NCBI GenBank assembly: GCA_015485355.1
Contig: WFTQ01000004.1
Coordinates: 1-64,000, forward strand
Direction: 5' to 3'
Origin: a bacterium
GTDB taxonomy: Bacteria > Calditrichota > Calditrichia > RBG-13-44-9 > J042
Length of the DNA: 64,000 nt
Part shown: one piece after another, positions 26,354 through 35,889 of the stretch
Position numbering within the stretch: position 1 is the stretch's first letter
How the letters are laid out: each line of letters starts with the position of its first letter
Notes under the pieces: model-generated
What the model saw: only the letters and a program-made list of their open reading frames with translations
What the model was told of the DNA's origin: nothing
Database searches by the model: none
Position numbers and translations under genes: made by a program

Positions 26354-27345
26354 TACGGTTTCCCCCCGGATTTTACGGTTTTATCCAATTGAAACAGCGG
26401 TAAAATACCGGTGGCTTTCTCATCGATAATTAGTTTCTTTCCCACTTTCTGGAGGACTTCTTCCATGGTTTCCAGATAAATGCGCTGGCGGGTCACTTCC
26501 CGGGCTTTCACATACTCCTGGAAGATGGATTCAAACCGCGCCGCCTCTCCACGCGCCCGATTCACCCGGGCAAGGGCATATCCACGAGCCTCTTCAATGA
26601 TGCGCAAGGCCTCCCCTTTCGCCTTGGGCACCACACGATTGTACTCCGCCCAGGCCTGATTGATGAGTTTTTCCTTTTCCTGCTGAGCTTCGTTGACTTC
26701 ATTAAAGGCCGGCTTCACCGGATCCGGCGGATTCACATCCTGCAATACCACCTGATCCACTTTAATGCCCGTCTCGTATTGATCACACAATCGCTGCAAT
26801 TTTTGCGTTACCGCGTCGGCAATCTCTTGCCGACCGATCGTCAGTACCTCGTTTACCGTCCGATCTCCAATCACCTCTCGCATCACGGCCTCGTTGATGT
26901 CTCGAAACGTTTGAATGGTATTGCGAACCCGGAAGAGGAATTTATAAGGGTCCTTCACCCGGAACTGGACAATCCATTCCACTTCGGCGGCATTCAAATC
27001 TCCCGTCAGCATCAGGGATTCCTCCTGAAAGGATCGGGTGGAATAACGGGTGCGCACCCCCGCCTCTTCCGTTCGAAAACCGAACTCCAGTTTCAACTGC
27101 CGTTCCACAGGCACCTTATACACCTGCTCAATGCCTAAAGGAAGCTTAAAATTGAGCCCCGGATTCACCACACGGTTGAATTTCCCGAATCGCAGGATCA
27201 CGCCCACTTCTTCGGGATCCACGGTAAAGAACGAAGACAAAAGCACCACCAGCAGAAAAAATCCCAGCACAATCCAGCGGATGCTACGAGGGGTAAACCG
27301 GCGGGGAATAAATTTGTTCAGATCAATCGGCATATCGTCTTGCAT
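26353..27345 (-). CDS. hflK: HflK, SPFH/band-7 protease modulator
   Basis: Partner of HflC; 330 aa. One membrane helix (about 24-42), then band-7 domain (FTVDPEEVGVILRFGKFNRV, GLNFKLPLGIEQVYKVPVER) and VNEAQQEKEKLINQAWAEYN in the coiled-coil section. It lacks the long Gly-rich N-terminus of E. coli HflK. The start may be ATG 27345 or ATG 27333; AGGGG fits both loosely. Confidence 0.95.
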   Translation of the reverse strand: MQDDMPIDLNKFIPRRFTPRSIRWIVLGFFLLVVLLSSFFTVDPEEVGVILRFGKFNRVVNPGLNFKLPLGIEQVYKVPVERQLKLEFGFRTEEAGVRTRYSTRSFQEESLMLTGDLNAAEVEWIVQFRVKDPYKFLFRVRNTIQTFRDINEAVMREVIGDRTVNEVLTIGRQEIADAVTQKLQRLCDQYETGIKVDQVVLQDVNPPDPVKPAFNEVNEAQQEKEKLINQAWAEYNRVVPKAKGEALRIIEEARGYALARVNRARGEAARFESIFQEYVKAREVTRQRIYLETMEEVLQKVGKKLIIDEKATGILPLFQLDKTVKSGGKP

Positions 27346-27505
27346 GATACATGACCCCTTTTGTTTTTATGAACTTGCATGATATTTCGGATATTTCATA
27401 TACCCTGGATTTTCTCTAAGATTCAATATAACGGTTATTGACCCGACAAACAAGCTATTGCGGAAGGACCCGGCACCGATAGCAAACGATGGGTTTTCAA
27501 ATTTT

Positions 27506-28009
27506 CTACTTCCCCAATCGAATCGTCCATTCGTTGTTGTGGGTAAAAGCCTCTCGTTCCTCTTCCAACCGGGGCAAATCGGCCCGGTAACTCACAATCA
27601 GGCGCAAATAGCGTAACCCATCCTGTAAAGTGGTTTGAATCCCAAACCGACGAGTCTCCCGGGATGGCAGGCGGAAATCCTCGTCGGCAATTTTTAAATA
27701 TTTGGCATAATAATGCTGCCGATAGTCTTCGTCGGTCTGAGTCATTCCCAGGTACAGTGCTCCTTCCCAGTCGGCCTCTCCCCGGTTGTATATCACCACT
27801 TCGAGCGTATACTCCGCCCAGGTTACTCTTGTCCCCGGGAACAGCGGATTGCGCAACACCGCGGTGCCCTGTTTATGGACATGAGCCCTCTGAATGATCA
27901 GATCCGGGAGCGGCCCACTCGCTTCCCGAGCAAGGCGGGTCGAGATACACTGAAGCACCAGGATCAGGGCCACCCCCATTACCACAGTGCCGGATGGTTG
28001 TCGTTGCAC
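27506..28009 (-). CDS. exported protein with CARDB-like domain, unknown function
   Basis: 167 aa from GTG 28009, with GGGAGG upstream. The N-terminal hydrophobic segment contains LILVLQC; the -1 Gln makes it a poor lipobox, so it may be an uncleaved or ordinary signal. The rest resembles a CARDB/Ig-like fold: LPDLIIQRAHV, then YTLEVVIYNRGEADWEGALY and a final HNNEWTIRLGK. Such domains mediate adhesion or binding. It lies just downstream of the SDR gene (26 bases), so the two may share a transcript. Confidence 0.6.
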   Translation of the reverse strand: MQRQPSGTVVMGVALILVLQCISTRLAREASGPLPDLIIQRAHVHKQGTAVLRNPLFPGTRVTWAEYTLEVVIYNRGEADWEGALYLGMTQTDEDYRQHYYAKYLKIADEDFRLPSRETRRFGIQTTLQDGLRYLRLIVSYRADLPRLEEEREAFTHNNEWTIRLGK

Positions 28010-28034
28010 CTAAGACCTCCCCAGGCGGGGATGG

Positions 28035-28898
28035 CTATCCTCCAGATGGCTTCGCCTTTTCTTTCATGGCCTGAAAAATCGTTTTTAATTTTTCCCGGGG
28101 CATAAGTTGGGTGATGAAATTGAACTGACCGCCTTGCAGACGTTCCGCACCGTCTATGGCAATACACTCTCCCGTTAAATAAGGCGCCAGGTCGGACATT
28201 AGAAAAACCGCCAGGTTGGCCAGCTCGGCTTTTTCGCCGTATCGATGCCAGGGATGCCGCTTCAGATAAAACTGCTCAAAGGTATCATCGGGCATCAACC
28301 GGGACCAGGCCCCGTGCGTGGGAAACGCTCCCGGGGCAATGGCGTTCACACGGATTCCATATTCCGCCCATTCATAGGCCAGGCTCATGGTCATGGCATA
28401 AACGCCTGCCTTGGCCGCCGCCGAGGGCATTACAAATGCGGAGCCAGTATGAACGTAGGTGGTAACAATGTTGAGGATGCTGCCGGGTTTCTTTTCCGCC
28501 ATCAAACGGCGGGCGAAATGCCGGGTACAATTGAATGTGCCGATCAACACAATATCGACAACCGCCCGAAAGGCATTGAGGGACAACGCTTCTGAGGGGG
28601 ATAAAAAGTTTCCCGCGGCATTATTGACCAGCCCATTCAGCACCCCCAGGCGGGATTCCAGTTCCCGAAACATCGCTTCAACCGCCGCATCATCCCGGAC
28701 ATCGCACACCACATATTCCACCCGGCGGCCATGCCGTTTCAATTGCTCCACGGCAACCTGCAGCTTCGCTTCGGTGCGTCCACAAATGGCCACATCGGCA
28801 CCCAGCTCGGCAAACCGGTCGGCCATGGCCAAACCCAGCCCACTGCCTCCCCCGGTCACCAGAATGGTTTTGCCTTTTAATGTTTCTTTGTGAAACAT
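28035..28898 (-). CDS. SDR oxidoreductase, 2,4-dienoyl-CoA reductase-like
   Basis: 287 aa from ATG 28898, which has GAAGGAGG; the frame extends upstream to 29027 without support. NADPH-binding GGGSGLGLAMA and VNNAAGNFL are present. The active-site region reads TGSAFVMPSAAAKAGVYAM. As in mitochondrial DECR1 (TGSGFVVPSASAKAGVEAM), it lacks the common YxxxK tyrosine, which places it in that subfamily. It likely helps beta-oxidation of unsaturated fatty acids. The C-terminal 30 residues are basic. Confidence 0.82.
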   Translation of the reverse strand: MFHKETLKGKTILVTGGGSGLGLAMADRFAELGADVAICGRTEAKLQVAVEQLKRHGRRVEYVVCDVRDDAAVEAMFRELESRLGVLNGLVNNAAGNFLSPSEALSLNAFRAVVDIVLIGTFNCTRHFARRLMAEKKPGSILNIVTTYVHTGSAFVMPSAAAKAGVYAMTMSLAYEWAEYGIRVNAIAPGAFPTHGAWSRLMPDDTFEQFYLKRHPWHRYGEKAELANLAVFLMSDLAPYLTGECIAIDGAERLQGGQFNFITQLMPREKLKTIFQAMKEKAKPSGG

Positions 28899-29120
28899 AA
28901 CACCTCCTTCGCCATACCGGCGCGATTTCCACAGCCCATTTCGAAATGACGCGATTCCTCCGGATGGTATCCCTGCCTGTCTTTTCTCCCGACAGGAAGC
29001 CGATGGGTACGTCCGGAGCCGTTCCACCGATCACCGTCCCGGGCTTCTCCCCATCGAAGAACCCGAGGGGAAAAGGCACCCCGCCCGATTCAGGAGTACC
29101 CCTGAGCCCCTATAAACCTT

Positions 29121-30590
29121 TCAAGCCGCCAATCGATCCAACAAGGCCAACAGAAAATCCCAGAATTTTTGCACCGTGGATATCTGAACCCGTTCGTCCG
29201 GGGAATGGGCGCCCAGAATGGTGGGACCGAAAGAGATCATGTCCATTCCAGGATATTTATCTCCAATGATGCCCGTTTCCAGCCCTGCATGCACGGCCTT
29301 CACCTCTGGATCCTTGCCATACAAGTTCTTGTAGACTTCCCGGGCTGATTTAAGTAGATACGAATCGGGATCGGGCTGCCAGGCCGGGTAGCCGTCTCCC
29401 CGCCGGATTTCCGCCTGAACCAATCGCCCCACCGCCGCCATCATCTCACAAATCTCATCCAGCCGGCTTTCCACCGAACTGCGCTGACTGGTCAGGATGC
29501 GTAAGGTATCCGGCTCGGTTTTCACCACGGCTAAATTGGTCGAGGTTTCCACCAGACCCGGCACAGCCAGGCTCATGTGGATCACCCCATGGGGCAGGGC
29601 ATACAGCAGGTTCAAGAGGTTTTCCTGGAACGAGGGGGTGAACACCGTTTCCGGAGTCTGGAAACCATGGTGCTGCACGGTGATTTTTACGCCGGGGTCG
29701 ATCAGGCGAAGCTCATCCCGAAAAATTTCTTGAAATTTTTCCGCCGCCTCTGTCAGTCGACCCATCTGTTCCCCGGGTAAAAACACCAGCGCGTCGGCCT
29801 CTCGGGGAATGGCATTGTGTTTATTACCTCCCTCAATGGCGGCCAGACGTAAATGCAACCCGGGGGCGACATTCCACAAGAAACGGGCAAGCAATTTAAT
29901 GGCATTGCCCCGCCCCTCGTGGATGTTCAACCCCGAATGCCCCCCCTGAAGGCCCCGGAGCACAATCAGGACCGGTTGATATCCCGAAGGAACCTTCTCG
30001 GTCTGCAACCGGAGAAAAAACTCTGTATCCCGGCCACCCGCGCACCCAATATAGATCGCCCCATCTTCCTCGGAATCCAGATTCAAAAGCAGGCGGCCTT
30101 CCAGCATATCACTTCCCAGACCATTGGCACCCGTTAAACCGGTTTCTTCATCAACGGTAAAGAGCAATTCCAGGGGACCATGGGAGAGCCGGTTACTATC
30201 CAACACGGCCAGGGCGGCGGCCACACCAATACCGTTATCTGCACCCAACGTGGTTCCCCGGGCCGTCAACCAATCGCCGTCCCGTTCCAATTGAATCGGG
30301 TCTTTGCTAAAATCGTGCTGTACATCTTTGTTCTTCTCGCACACCATGTCTAAATGGCTCTGTAGCACAACAATGGGTTTATTTTCCTTGCCTGGAGAAG
30401 CGGGTTTGCGAACAACAATGTTCCCCACATCATCCACTTGATAGTCCGCACCCTTGCGCTCGGCGACTGCGATAACATACTCCCGAACTTTCTCCTCATG
30501 CTTGGAACATCGGGGAATCTGGGCAATCTGATAGAAATGTTCCCACAGCCATTGCGGCTCCAAACCCTGAATGACATCCTTCACAATCAA
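29121..30590 (-). CDS. pepD: aminoacyl-histidine dipeptidase PepD (M20C)
   Basis: Cytoplasmic di-zinc dipeptidase cleaving Xaa-His dipeptides such as carnosine; 489 aa, normal size. Zinc ligands and catalytic residues are visible in VVLQSHLDMVCEKN (His), TTLGADNGIGVAAAL (bridging Asp), FTVDEETGLTGANGL (Glu pair) and LLNLDSEEDGAIYIGCAGG (Asp). The C-terminal His is in FGPTILGAHSPDER. Preceded by a 290-base A/T-rich region on the divergent side. Confidence 0.95.
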   Translation of the reverse strand: MIVKDVIQGLEPQWLWEHFYQIAQIPRCSKHEEKVREYVIAVAERKGADYQVDDVGNIVVRKPASPGKENKPIVVLQSHLDMVCEKNKDVQHDFSKDPIQLERDGDWLTARGTTLGADNGIGVAAALAVLDSNRLSHGPLELLFTVDEETGLTGANGLGSDMLEGRLLLNLDSEEDGAIYIGCAGGRDTEFFLRLQTEKVPSGYQPVLIVLRGLQGGHSGLNIHEGRGNAIKLLARFLWNVAPGLHLRLAAIEGGNKHNAIPREADALVFLPGEQMGRLTEAAEKFQEIFRDELRLIDPGVKITVQHHGFQTPETVFTPSFQENLLNLLYALPHGVIHMSLAVPGLVETSTNLAVVKTEPDTLRILTSQRSSVESRLDEICEMMAAVGRLVQAEIRRGDGYPAWQPDPDSYLLKSAREVYKNLYGKDPEVKAVHAGLETGIIGDKYPGMDMISFGPTILGAHSPDERVQISTVQKFWDFLLALLDRLAA

Positions 30591-30805
30591 TCTCCTTTTT
30601 TCTTTTATAGCTCAATAAAATCACCACCAAAATAAATCGATATTCACCATGGAAAGCAAGCGTTTTAATAAATGTTTCGGGTTTTATCGTCCTCCCATGA
30701 TCCTACAAATGGCTGCGGTACACGGTATAAAAAGTTCCCTTTCAACGAGAGAAAGCCTCCCCCCTTGGAATTCCAAAAAATTTTTAAATTTTTAAAACGG
30801 AAAAG

Positions 30806-30834
30806 TTGTTTTTTTTAACAAAATTGCTTATACT
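30806..30834 (+). promoter_or_regulatory. sigma70-type promoter
   Basis: TTGTTT (30806-30811), 17-base spacer, TATACT (30829-30834) in an A/T-rich stretch. It would start RNA near 30841, just ahead of the GAGGAG and GTG of the small ORF at 30882, and could also serve the aminotransferase further on. Confidence 0.5.
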
Positions 30835-30881
30835 TTGCGCTAAATTTTCGATGATCTTGATGGTTTGAATGTGAGGAGCGA

Positions 30882-31148
30882 GTGTTAGTTTTCAATTATA
30901 CGGGCAAGGAAGTGCTGAAATACTTGGCACGATCGTTGATCAACGAAGGAGAGCCTCCGGATCCGGACATCCCGCCCTTAAAAACCGTTCCAGGCCCGTG
31001 CGTTTTAACCTTTCCTCGGTATCCCTTCAGCTTTAGCCCAAATCTCAACACCCAACATCATCGACAACTTCCACCCCATCTCTCCTATCGAATCGGTGAG
31101 ATAAAAAAGATCCGTGTAGCAAAGAACTTTTATCGGAAAACTGGATGA
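30882..31148 (+). pseudogene. small ORF, possibly an AMMECR1-like gene remnant
   Basis: 88 codons from GTG 30882, with GAGGAG five bases upstream and a good promoter. Residues ~8-45 (TGKEVLKYLARSLINEGEPP, then a PPLKTVPGPCVLTF segment) loosely resemble the start of AMMECR1-domain proteins (helix, Pro-rich loop, then a GVFVTL-like strand). After that the translation looks random and rich in His/Pro. Either a decayed gene or a short unknown ORF. The family match is from memory and weak. Confidence 0.35.
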
Positions 31149-31238
31149 GCGTCAGGTGCGAATCGGGAATCACGACACTATCGGCCAACCTGGAATACGA
31201 ATGGATTTAACCGAACCATAATCACAGGGAATCGAGCA

Positions 31239-32549
31239 ATGTGTGCCGTCCGCATTAATGTGCCTCAGATTCATTTAAATCTCAATGTTCGGGGTTTAAC
31301 GCACTCCGCCACCCTGCGGATCAATGAAATCAGCAATCAATTGCTGAGAGAAGGCAGACAGATATATAAGATGGGGCTGGGACAATCCCCCTTTCCAGTC
31401 CCTCATCCGGTGCGGGAAGAGCTGCGTGCGAATGCTCACCAAAAGGATTATTTGCCCGTTCTGGGTTTGCCAGAGCTACGCGGTGCCGTGGCCAATTACT
31501 ACAACCGCACCCAGGGACTTCACTGCTCTGCCGAGGATGTGATGATCGGACCCGGCTCCAAAGAACTGATGTTCATCCTGCAGCTGGTTTATTATGGGGA
31601 TCTGGTGATCCCGAATCCCAGCTGGGTTTCTTATGCCCCCCAGGCTCACATCATCGGACGGCATATCAGCTGGTTGGAAACGCGCGTCACCTCCGGCTGG
31701 CGCATTACTCCCACCGACATCGAACGCCTTTGCCAGTCCGATCCGGAAAGACCCCGGTTAATCATCTTGAACTATCCTTCGAATCCCAGCGGATGTACCT
31801 ATCACACCGAAGAACTCAAGGCCATTGCCCGGGTGGCTCGGTATTATCGGGTTGTGCTGCTTTCCGACGAAATTTATGGCGAATTGCATCACAACGGGCA
31901 ACACGTCTCTATCGCCCGATTTTATCCCGAGGGCACCATTATCAGCGGTGGACTGAGCAAGTGGTGCGGCGCGGGAGGATGGCGGCTGGGCACGTTTTTA
32001 TTCCCTAAGTCGCTGCACTGGTTACGGGATGCCATGGCCGTGGTGGCCTCGGAAACCTTCACTTCCACCTCGGCTCCCATCCAGTATGCGGCGGTGAGGG
32101 CTTTTCAAGGGGGACTGGAAATTGAACGCTACCTGTGGCATTCCCGCCGAATTTTGCGGAGCCTGGGCCGATATCTGTATCAAAAATTGCGAGATGCGGG
32201 GGTTATCGTTCCCGAACCGAAGGGCGGTTTTTACCTGTTTCCGGATTTCAGTCCTTTCAAAGAAAGGCTTTACCGTCGGGGTATTACCACCAGCGAAGAG
32301 TTTGCCGAACGACTGCTGCAGGAAACCGGTGTGGCGGTGTTGGCCGGGGTGAATTTCGGGCGCCCCCCCGATGAATTCACCGCCCGTTTGGCTTATGTGG
32401 ATTTTGATGGAGCCCGGGCACTGACCGCCGCGGAACAGACAGCGCCGGCCAAGCCCTTAGGAAAAGATTTCTTGAAACAGTATTGCGAGAAGTGCGTGGT
32501 GGCGATCGATCGGGTTATCGATTGGCTATACAATTCAGCCCACGGGTAA
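31239..32549 (+). CDS. PLP-dependent class I/II aminotransferase
   Basis: 436 aa. Fold type I aminotransferase with the PLP-phosphate loop GPGSKELMF, substrate-binding NPSWVSYAPQ, NYPSNPSGCTY, the PLP-ring Asp in LLSDEIYGEL and the Schiff-base lysine in SGGLSKWCGAGGWRLG, followed by the Arg-containing FTARLAYVDFDG. The substrate is probably an aspartate-, aromatic- or branched-type amino acid. It stands alone, with AGGGA about 10 bases ahead of ATG 31239. It is not adjacent enough to the saccharopine genes (other strand, 4 kb away) to assign a shared pathway. Confidence 0.9.
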   Translation: MCAVRINVPQIHLNLNVRGLTHSATLRINEISNQLLREGRQIYKMGLGQSPFPVPHPVREELRANAHQKDYLPVLGLPELRGAVANYYNRTQGLHCSAEDVMIGPGSKELMFILQLVYYGDLVIPNPSWVSYAPQAHIIGRHISWLETRVTSGWRITPTDIERLCQSDPERPRLIILNYPSNPSGCTYHTEELKAIARVARYYRVVLLSDEIYGELHHNGQHVSIARFYPEGTIISGGLSKWCGAGGWRLGTFLFPKSLHWLRDAMAVVASETFTSTSAPIQYAAVRAFQGGLEIERYLWHSRRILRSLGRYLYQKLRDAGVIVPEPKGGFYLFPDFSPFKERLYRRGITTSEEFAERLLQETGVAVLAGVNFGRPPDEFTARLAYVDFDGARALTAAEQTAPAKPLGKDFLKQYCEKCVVAIDRVIDWLYNSAHG

Positions 32550-32613
32550 TCAGGCTGTCCGCTTGCCCTGCAAATACAGGATTCCCACGTTCCTTCCTTA
32601 ATCGAGTAGGAGA

Positions 32614-32848
32614 AGGGCTGGCGCTCCCCGTTCTCTCACATCCCCATACGTACGGTTCCGTATAGGGCGGTTCGCAAACCGACAGAGGGGGCAAAGTGTC
32701 ATGCTGAGGAGCGCCGGCGACGAAGCATCGGCAAAACGGCCGTGGATATGCTTCGCTGCGCTCAAAATGACAGGGGAAGAACGGTAGAGGCTTCCAGCTC
32801 CCCCTGAAACGGTCACCTCCCAGTGACAGCGCCCGGGCGGGCGCACAC
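32614..32848. repeat. composite intergenic repeat, copy 1
   Basis: About 235 bp that aligns throughout with copy 2 at 39421-39666, in the same orientation. Shared landmarks in order: AGGGCT[G/T]GCGC, [T/C]ACGGTTCCGTAT, GGCGGTTCG, CTGAGGAGCGCCGGCGACGA, GCTTCGCTGCGCTCA, CGGTAGAGG, CGGTCACCT and CGGGCGCAC. The core 32698-32771 is an imperfect palindrome (GTCATGCTGAG ... CTCAAAATGAC). It lies between convergent genes, immediately past the TonB receptor's terminator. Confidence 0.85.
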
Positions 32849-32854
32849 ATACCA

Positions 32855-32886
32855 AAAGCCCCGCAATGCGGCGATTGCGGGGCTTT
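32855..32886 (-). terminator. intrinsic terminator of the TonB receptor gene
   Basis: Perfect 12-bp stem AAAGCCCCGCAA / TTGCGGGGCTTT, 8-base loop. On the minus strand it ends in TTTT, 20 bases after the receptor's stop. Confidence 0.85.
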
Positions 32887-32905
32887 CGAAATGGCACACG
32901 GCTCA

Positions 32906-35791
32906 CTATAGCGTAAGGGACGTCCGAATGTAATAAAAACCACCATTCATTCCGTATTGGGTCACCCGCCGGCTGAACACAAACCGGCCATTGCTGTAGT
33001 TGGAAGCCTTCGTGTGAGGATCGGGAAAAGTATTCAGCAAATTATTGGCTCCCACAGAAACCCGCAGGCCTTCCATCACTTCATAGGAAACGTCCAAATC
33101 GAACAGCACCTTGGCCCCAAATACTTCGTCGTTGGCAGGGTTGGTGGGTTTGTAATAAATCTTACCATAATAATTGCTGCGCACCATGGCGGAGACCCGC
33201 CCCATACTATATCGCAAAGTAAAGGCTCCTTTTTGTTGAGGAAGCGCATCTTCCAGCCGATTCCGTTCCTCCCGATTGAACAGGGTATTCTTAACTTTTT
33301 CGATGTCACCGCCGGTAAAAATTTGAGCCATCTTCAGCGGCACATTGGTTCTTAAAACCTCGGTTCGGGTGAAGTTTGCCGATGCCGTGGCATACAGTCG
33401 GCCGGGGCCCAGGCGGGTATTGTAGGCCATGACGATATCAAGACCACGGGTGCGGGTGTCCACCGCATTGGCAAAGAACTGCGCCTGGTTGACACCGGCT
33501 TTTTTAAACGGTTCCAGAATTTGCGCCACAATGGGATCGGCATTGGTAAAGCGGCTTGTTAACACGATCCGGTCGTTGATGGTGATATAATACACGTCCG
33601 CAGTGATGGAGAGATTGGACGCGGGTCGAGCGGTAAAGCCCGCGCTGAAGTTAACCGAGGTTTCTTCCTTCAAATCGGGGACACCAAACGCGCGGGTCAC
33701 AGGGTCTTTATTGCTGGCGCTCAGCACCCGTGCCGGTTCCAGCTGACCGGTGTTGGGGTCAATAACAAACTGAATGCTGACATTATTGAACCATACCTGA
33801 TGCAAGGATGGGGCACGGAAGCCGGAGCTGACGGCGCCCCGGAAGGCCAGCTGAGGCAGCAATTCAAACCGGGCTGCCAGCTTGCCGTTCAGGGTGCTAC
33901 CAAAATCGCTATAATTTTCGAATCGTCCGGCGGCACTGACCATGAAGCGATCCGACACGTCGCTTTCCACTTCCGCATACATACCGATGCTGCTGCGATA
34001 GCGATCCACCTCGTTGGAAGGCTGGAAACCAGGAAAAACCTGAGAGCCGGGATTTTTGGGAGACCCCGAAGAAGTGGTGTCAAAATCAATTCCCGGACGA
34101 TCCCCGCCGTTACCCAAAGAATACGATTCAAATTGTCCCGCTTCAATTCGATAATTTTCCACACGAACCTCAGCACCAAAAGCCACCGACAAGGATTTGA
34201 CTGCACCACCGGTATCGATGCTTCGGAGAAAATCCAGATTCCCCACCATCTGACGAAAACGCAACGTCCCCGCATTGAAAGATAAGGGACTGGACTCCCC
34301 GATGGAGGCATTGATAGAATTTTCGATATTAAAGGTAAAGGAATTGCCCCCTACGGTTAAACTTCCATCCACAATCCATCCTTTATGAATGCCTTTCAAC
34401 CCAAAGGCCGCCGAATAGTCGCGAATTTTGGTATGGATCTCTGGCAAGAAGCCATTGGGATAGACGTTCAAGTTTACCCGGGCTTCCTGATAAGGCAGAC
34501 GGTAAAATCCGGTGGCAATACCATCCCGGTAGGTCAACCCGCCGAAAGAATAGAACTCCCCGTTATCGCTCAGGGGAATACGGGTATTGTAAAACAATGC
34601 GCCTACGCGGGCTTCCGATTGACCGGTCTTCATCGAGAAATCATCGCGACTCAATCCGCGCTTTTGCAGTTCCTGATCATCGGGTAAAAACGTCCACTCC
34701 CGTCCATCCCGGAAAACGGTGATCGGGGTGCTCTCACTGTTGAAAATTTTCCCGGTCCAGGTCGTGGAACGATTGGTCCGTCCACGCTGTAGATATTCGC
34801 CGGTGATATTAAAGAAACCGTTGCTGCCAATGCGGAACCCGTAATTCACATCAAAACTGTAAGTTTGACCGTCGATGTCATCGAATTTCACATCGGGCGG
34901 TAATCCCTTTGCGGTGCGAACGCTTTGAATTTCTGGAGACAGCTGAATACTGCGCTGAAACAAGAAATTGTTGGCCCCCGCCATGGCATTGATATTGATT
35001 TTTCCGGTGGTTTCTTTCAACACAATGTTGATGACACCGGCGATGGCGTCGGAACCGTACTGGGCAGCGGCACCGTCGCGCAATACTTCCACCCGCTCGA
35101 TGGCCGACTTGGGTATCGCGTTCAGGTCAATTCCCACGGTCCCTCGACCGAAGGTGCCGTTCACATGGACCAGCGCGCTGGGATGCCGACGCTTGCCGTT
35201 GATCAATACCAATACCTGATCGGGACCCAGTCCTCGCAAGCTGGCGGGATTGATATGGTCGGTCCCGTCGGCAATCGTCTGGTGAGACGCATTGTAAGAA
35301 GGCACCACATCCCGCAAGACCTGGTTCAGCTCGAACTGGGGCGATTCCCGAATTTCCAGTTCCGGGATGACATCCACAGGCACCGGCGTTTCCACAGCCG
35401 TGCGTTCGGCGCGCGAACCGATCACCACAATGGTTTCCCCAAACTCGGCCACACTTTCCGCAACCTCAAAATTCACCGTCACCGTCTCGCCCGCTTCCAC
35501 GGTCACTTCCTTTTCCAGGGTTTCGTATCCTAAATAAGAAACCCGGACGGTGTAATCGCCGGGATCCACTTCGAGGATAAATGTGCCATCCACATCCGTG
35601 GTGGTCCCGTGAAGCGTACCCACTAGCACAATATTGGCTGCCGGTAACGGCTCCCCGGTCTCCTTTTCAACTACCACCCCCCGGATCTTTCCCTTCTCCT
35701 GGGCCCAAACACTCAGGGCCGTTAACAAAAACATTAGGAATACAGTGCGTAACAACCCAACGATGCCCCCACGGCATGCCACAGACCACAT
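32906..35791 (-). CDS. TonB-dependent outer-membrane receptor
   Basis: 961 aa. Signal peptide (to about LSVWAQ), then a carboxypeptidase-like regulatory domain (KIRGVVVEKETGEPLPAANI, YTVRVSYLGYETLEKEVTV), a TonB-box-like GETIVVIGSR, plug domain (ASLRGLGPDQVLVLINGKRR, IERVEVLRDGAAAQYGSDAI) and a 22-strand barrel ending in an aromatic-containing strand (FYYIRTSLTL). AGGAGG precedes the ATG. There is no SusD or other uptake gene nearby, so the substrate (siderophore, vitamin or glycan) cannot be stated. Confidence 0.95.
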   Translation of the reverse strand: MWSVACRGGIVGLLRTVFLMFLLTALSVWAQEKGKIRGVVVEKETGEPLPAANIVLVGTLHGTTTDVDGTFILEVDPGDYTVRVSYLGYETLEKEVTVEAGETVTVNFEVAESVAEFGETIVVIGSRAERTAVETPVPVDVIPELEIRESPQFELNQVLRDVVPSYNASHQTIADGTDHINPASLRGLGPDQVLVLINGKRRHPSALVHVNGTFGRGTVGIDLNAIPKSAIERVEVLRDGAAAQYGSDAIAGVINIVLKETTGKININAMAGANNFLFQRSIQLSPEIQSVRTAKGLPPDVKFDDIDGQTYSFDVNYGFRIGSNGFFNITGEYLQRGRTNRSTTWTGKIFNSESTPITVFRDGREWTFLPDDQELQKRGLSRDDFSMKTGQSEARVGALFYNTRIPLSDNGEFYSFGGLTYRDGIATGFYRLPYQEARVNLNVYPNGFLPEIHTKIRDYSAAFGLKGIHKGWIVDGSLTVGGNSFTFNIENSINASIGESSPLSFNAGTLRFRQMVGNLDFLRSIDTGGAVKSLSVAFGAEVRVENYRIEAGQFESYSLGNGGDRPGIDFDTTSSGSPKNPGSQVFPGFQPSNEVDRYRSSIGMYAEVESDVSDRFMVSAAGRFENYSDFGSTLNGKLAARFELLPQLAFRGAVSSGFRAPSLHQVWFNNVSIQFVIDPNTGQLEPARVLSASNKDPVTRAFGVPDLKEETSVNFSAGFTARPASNLSITADVYYITINDRIVLTSRFTNADPIVAQILEPFKKAGVNQAQFFANAVDTRTRGLDIVMAYNTRLGPGRLYATASANFTRTEVLRTNVPLKMAQIFTGGDIEKVKNTLFNREERNRLEDALPQQKGAFTLRYSMGRVSAMVRSNYYGKIYYKPTNPANDEVFGAKVLFDLDVSYEVMEGLRVSVGANNLLNTFPDPHTKASNYSNGRFVFSRRVTQYGMNGGFYYIRTSLTL

Positions 35792-35860
35792 AGGACCTCC
35801 TTTTTAATTTTAGTGAAATAATTAATTACCTCACGGCCAACCTATAAATGACCGCAATTT

Positions 35861-35889
35861 AAGATAAACCGCCTCAATTTTAATTTCAA
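35861..35889 (-). promoter_or_regulatory. sigma70-type promoter of the TonB receptor gene
   Basis: Minus strand TTGAAA, 17 bases, TATCTT, about 70 bases before the ATG at 35791. The region is strongly A/T-rich. No Fur-box-like palindrome was recognised. Confidence 0.45.
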
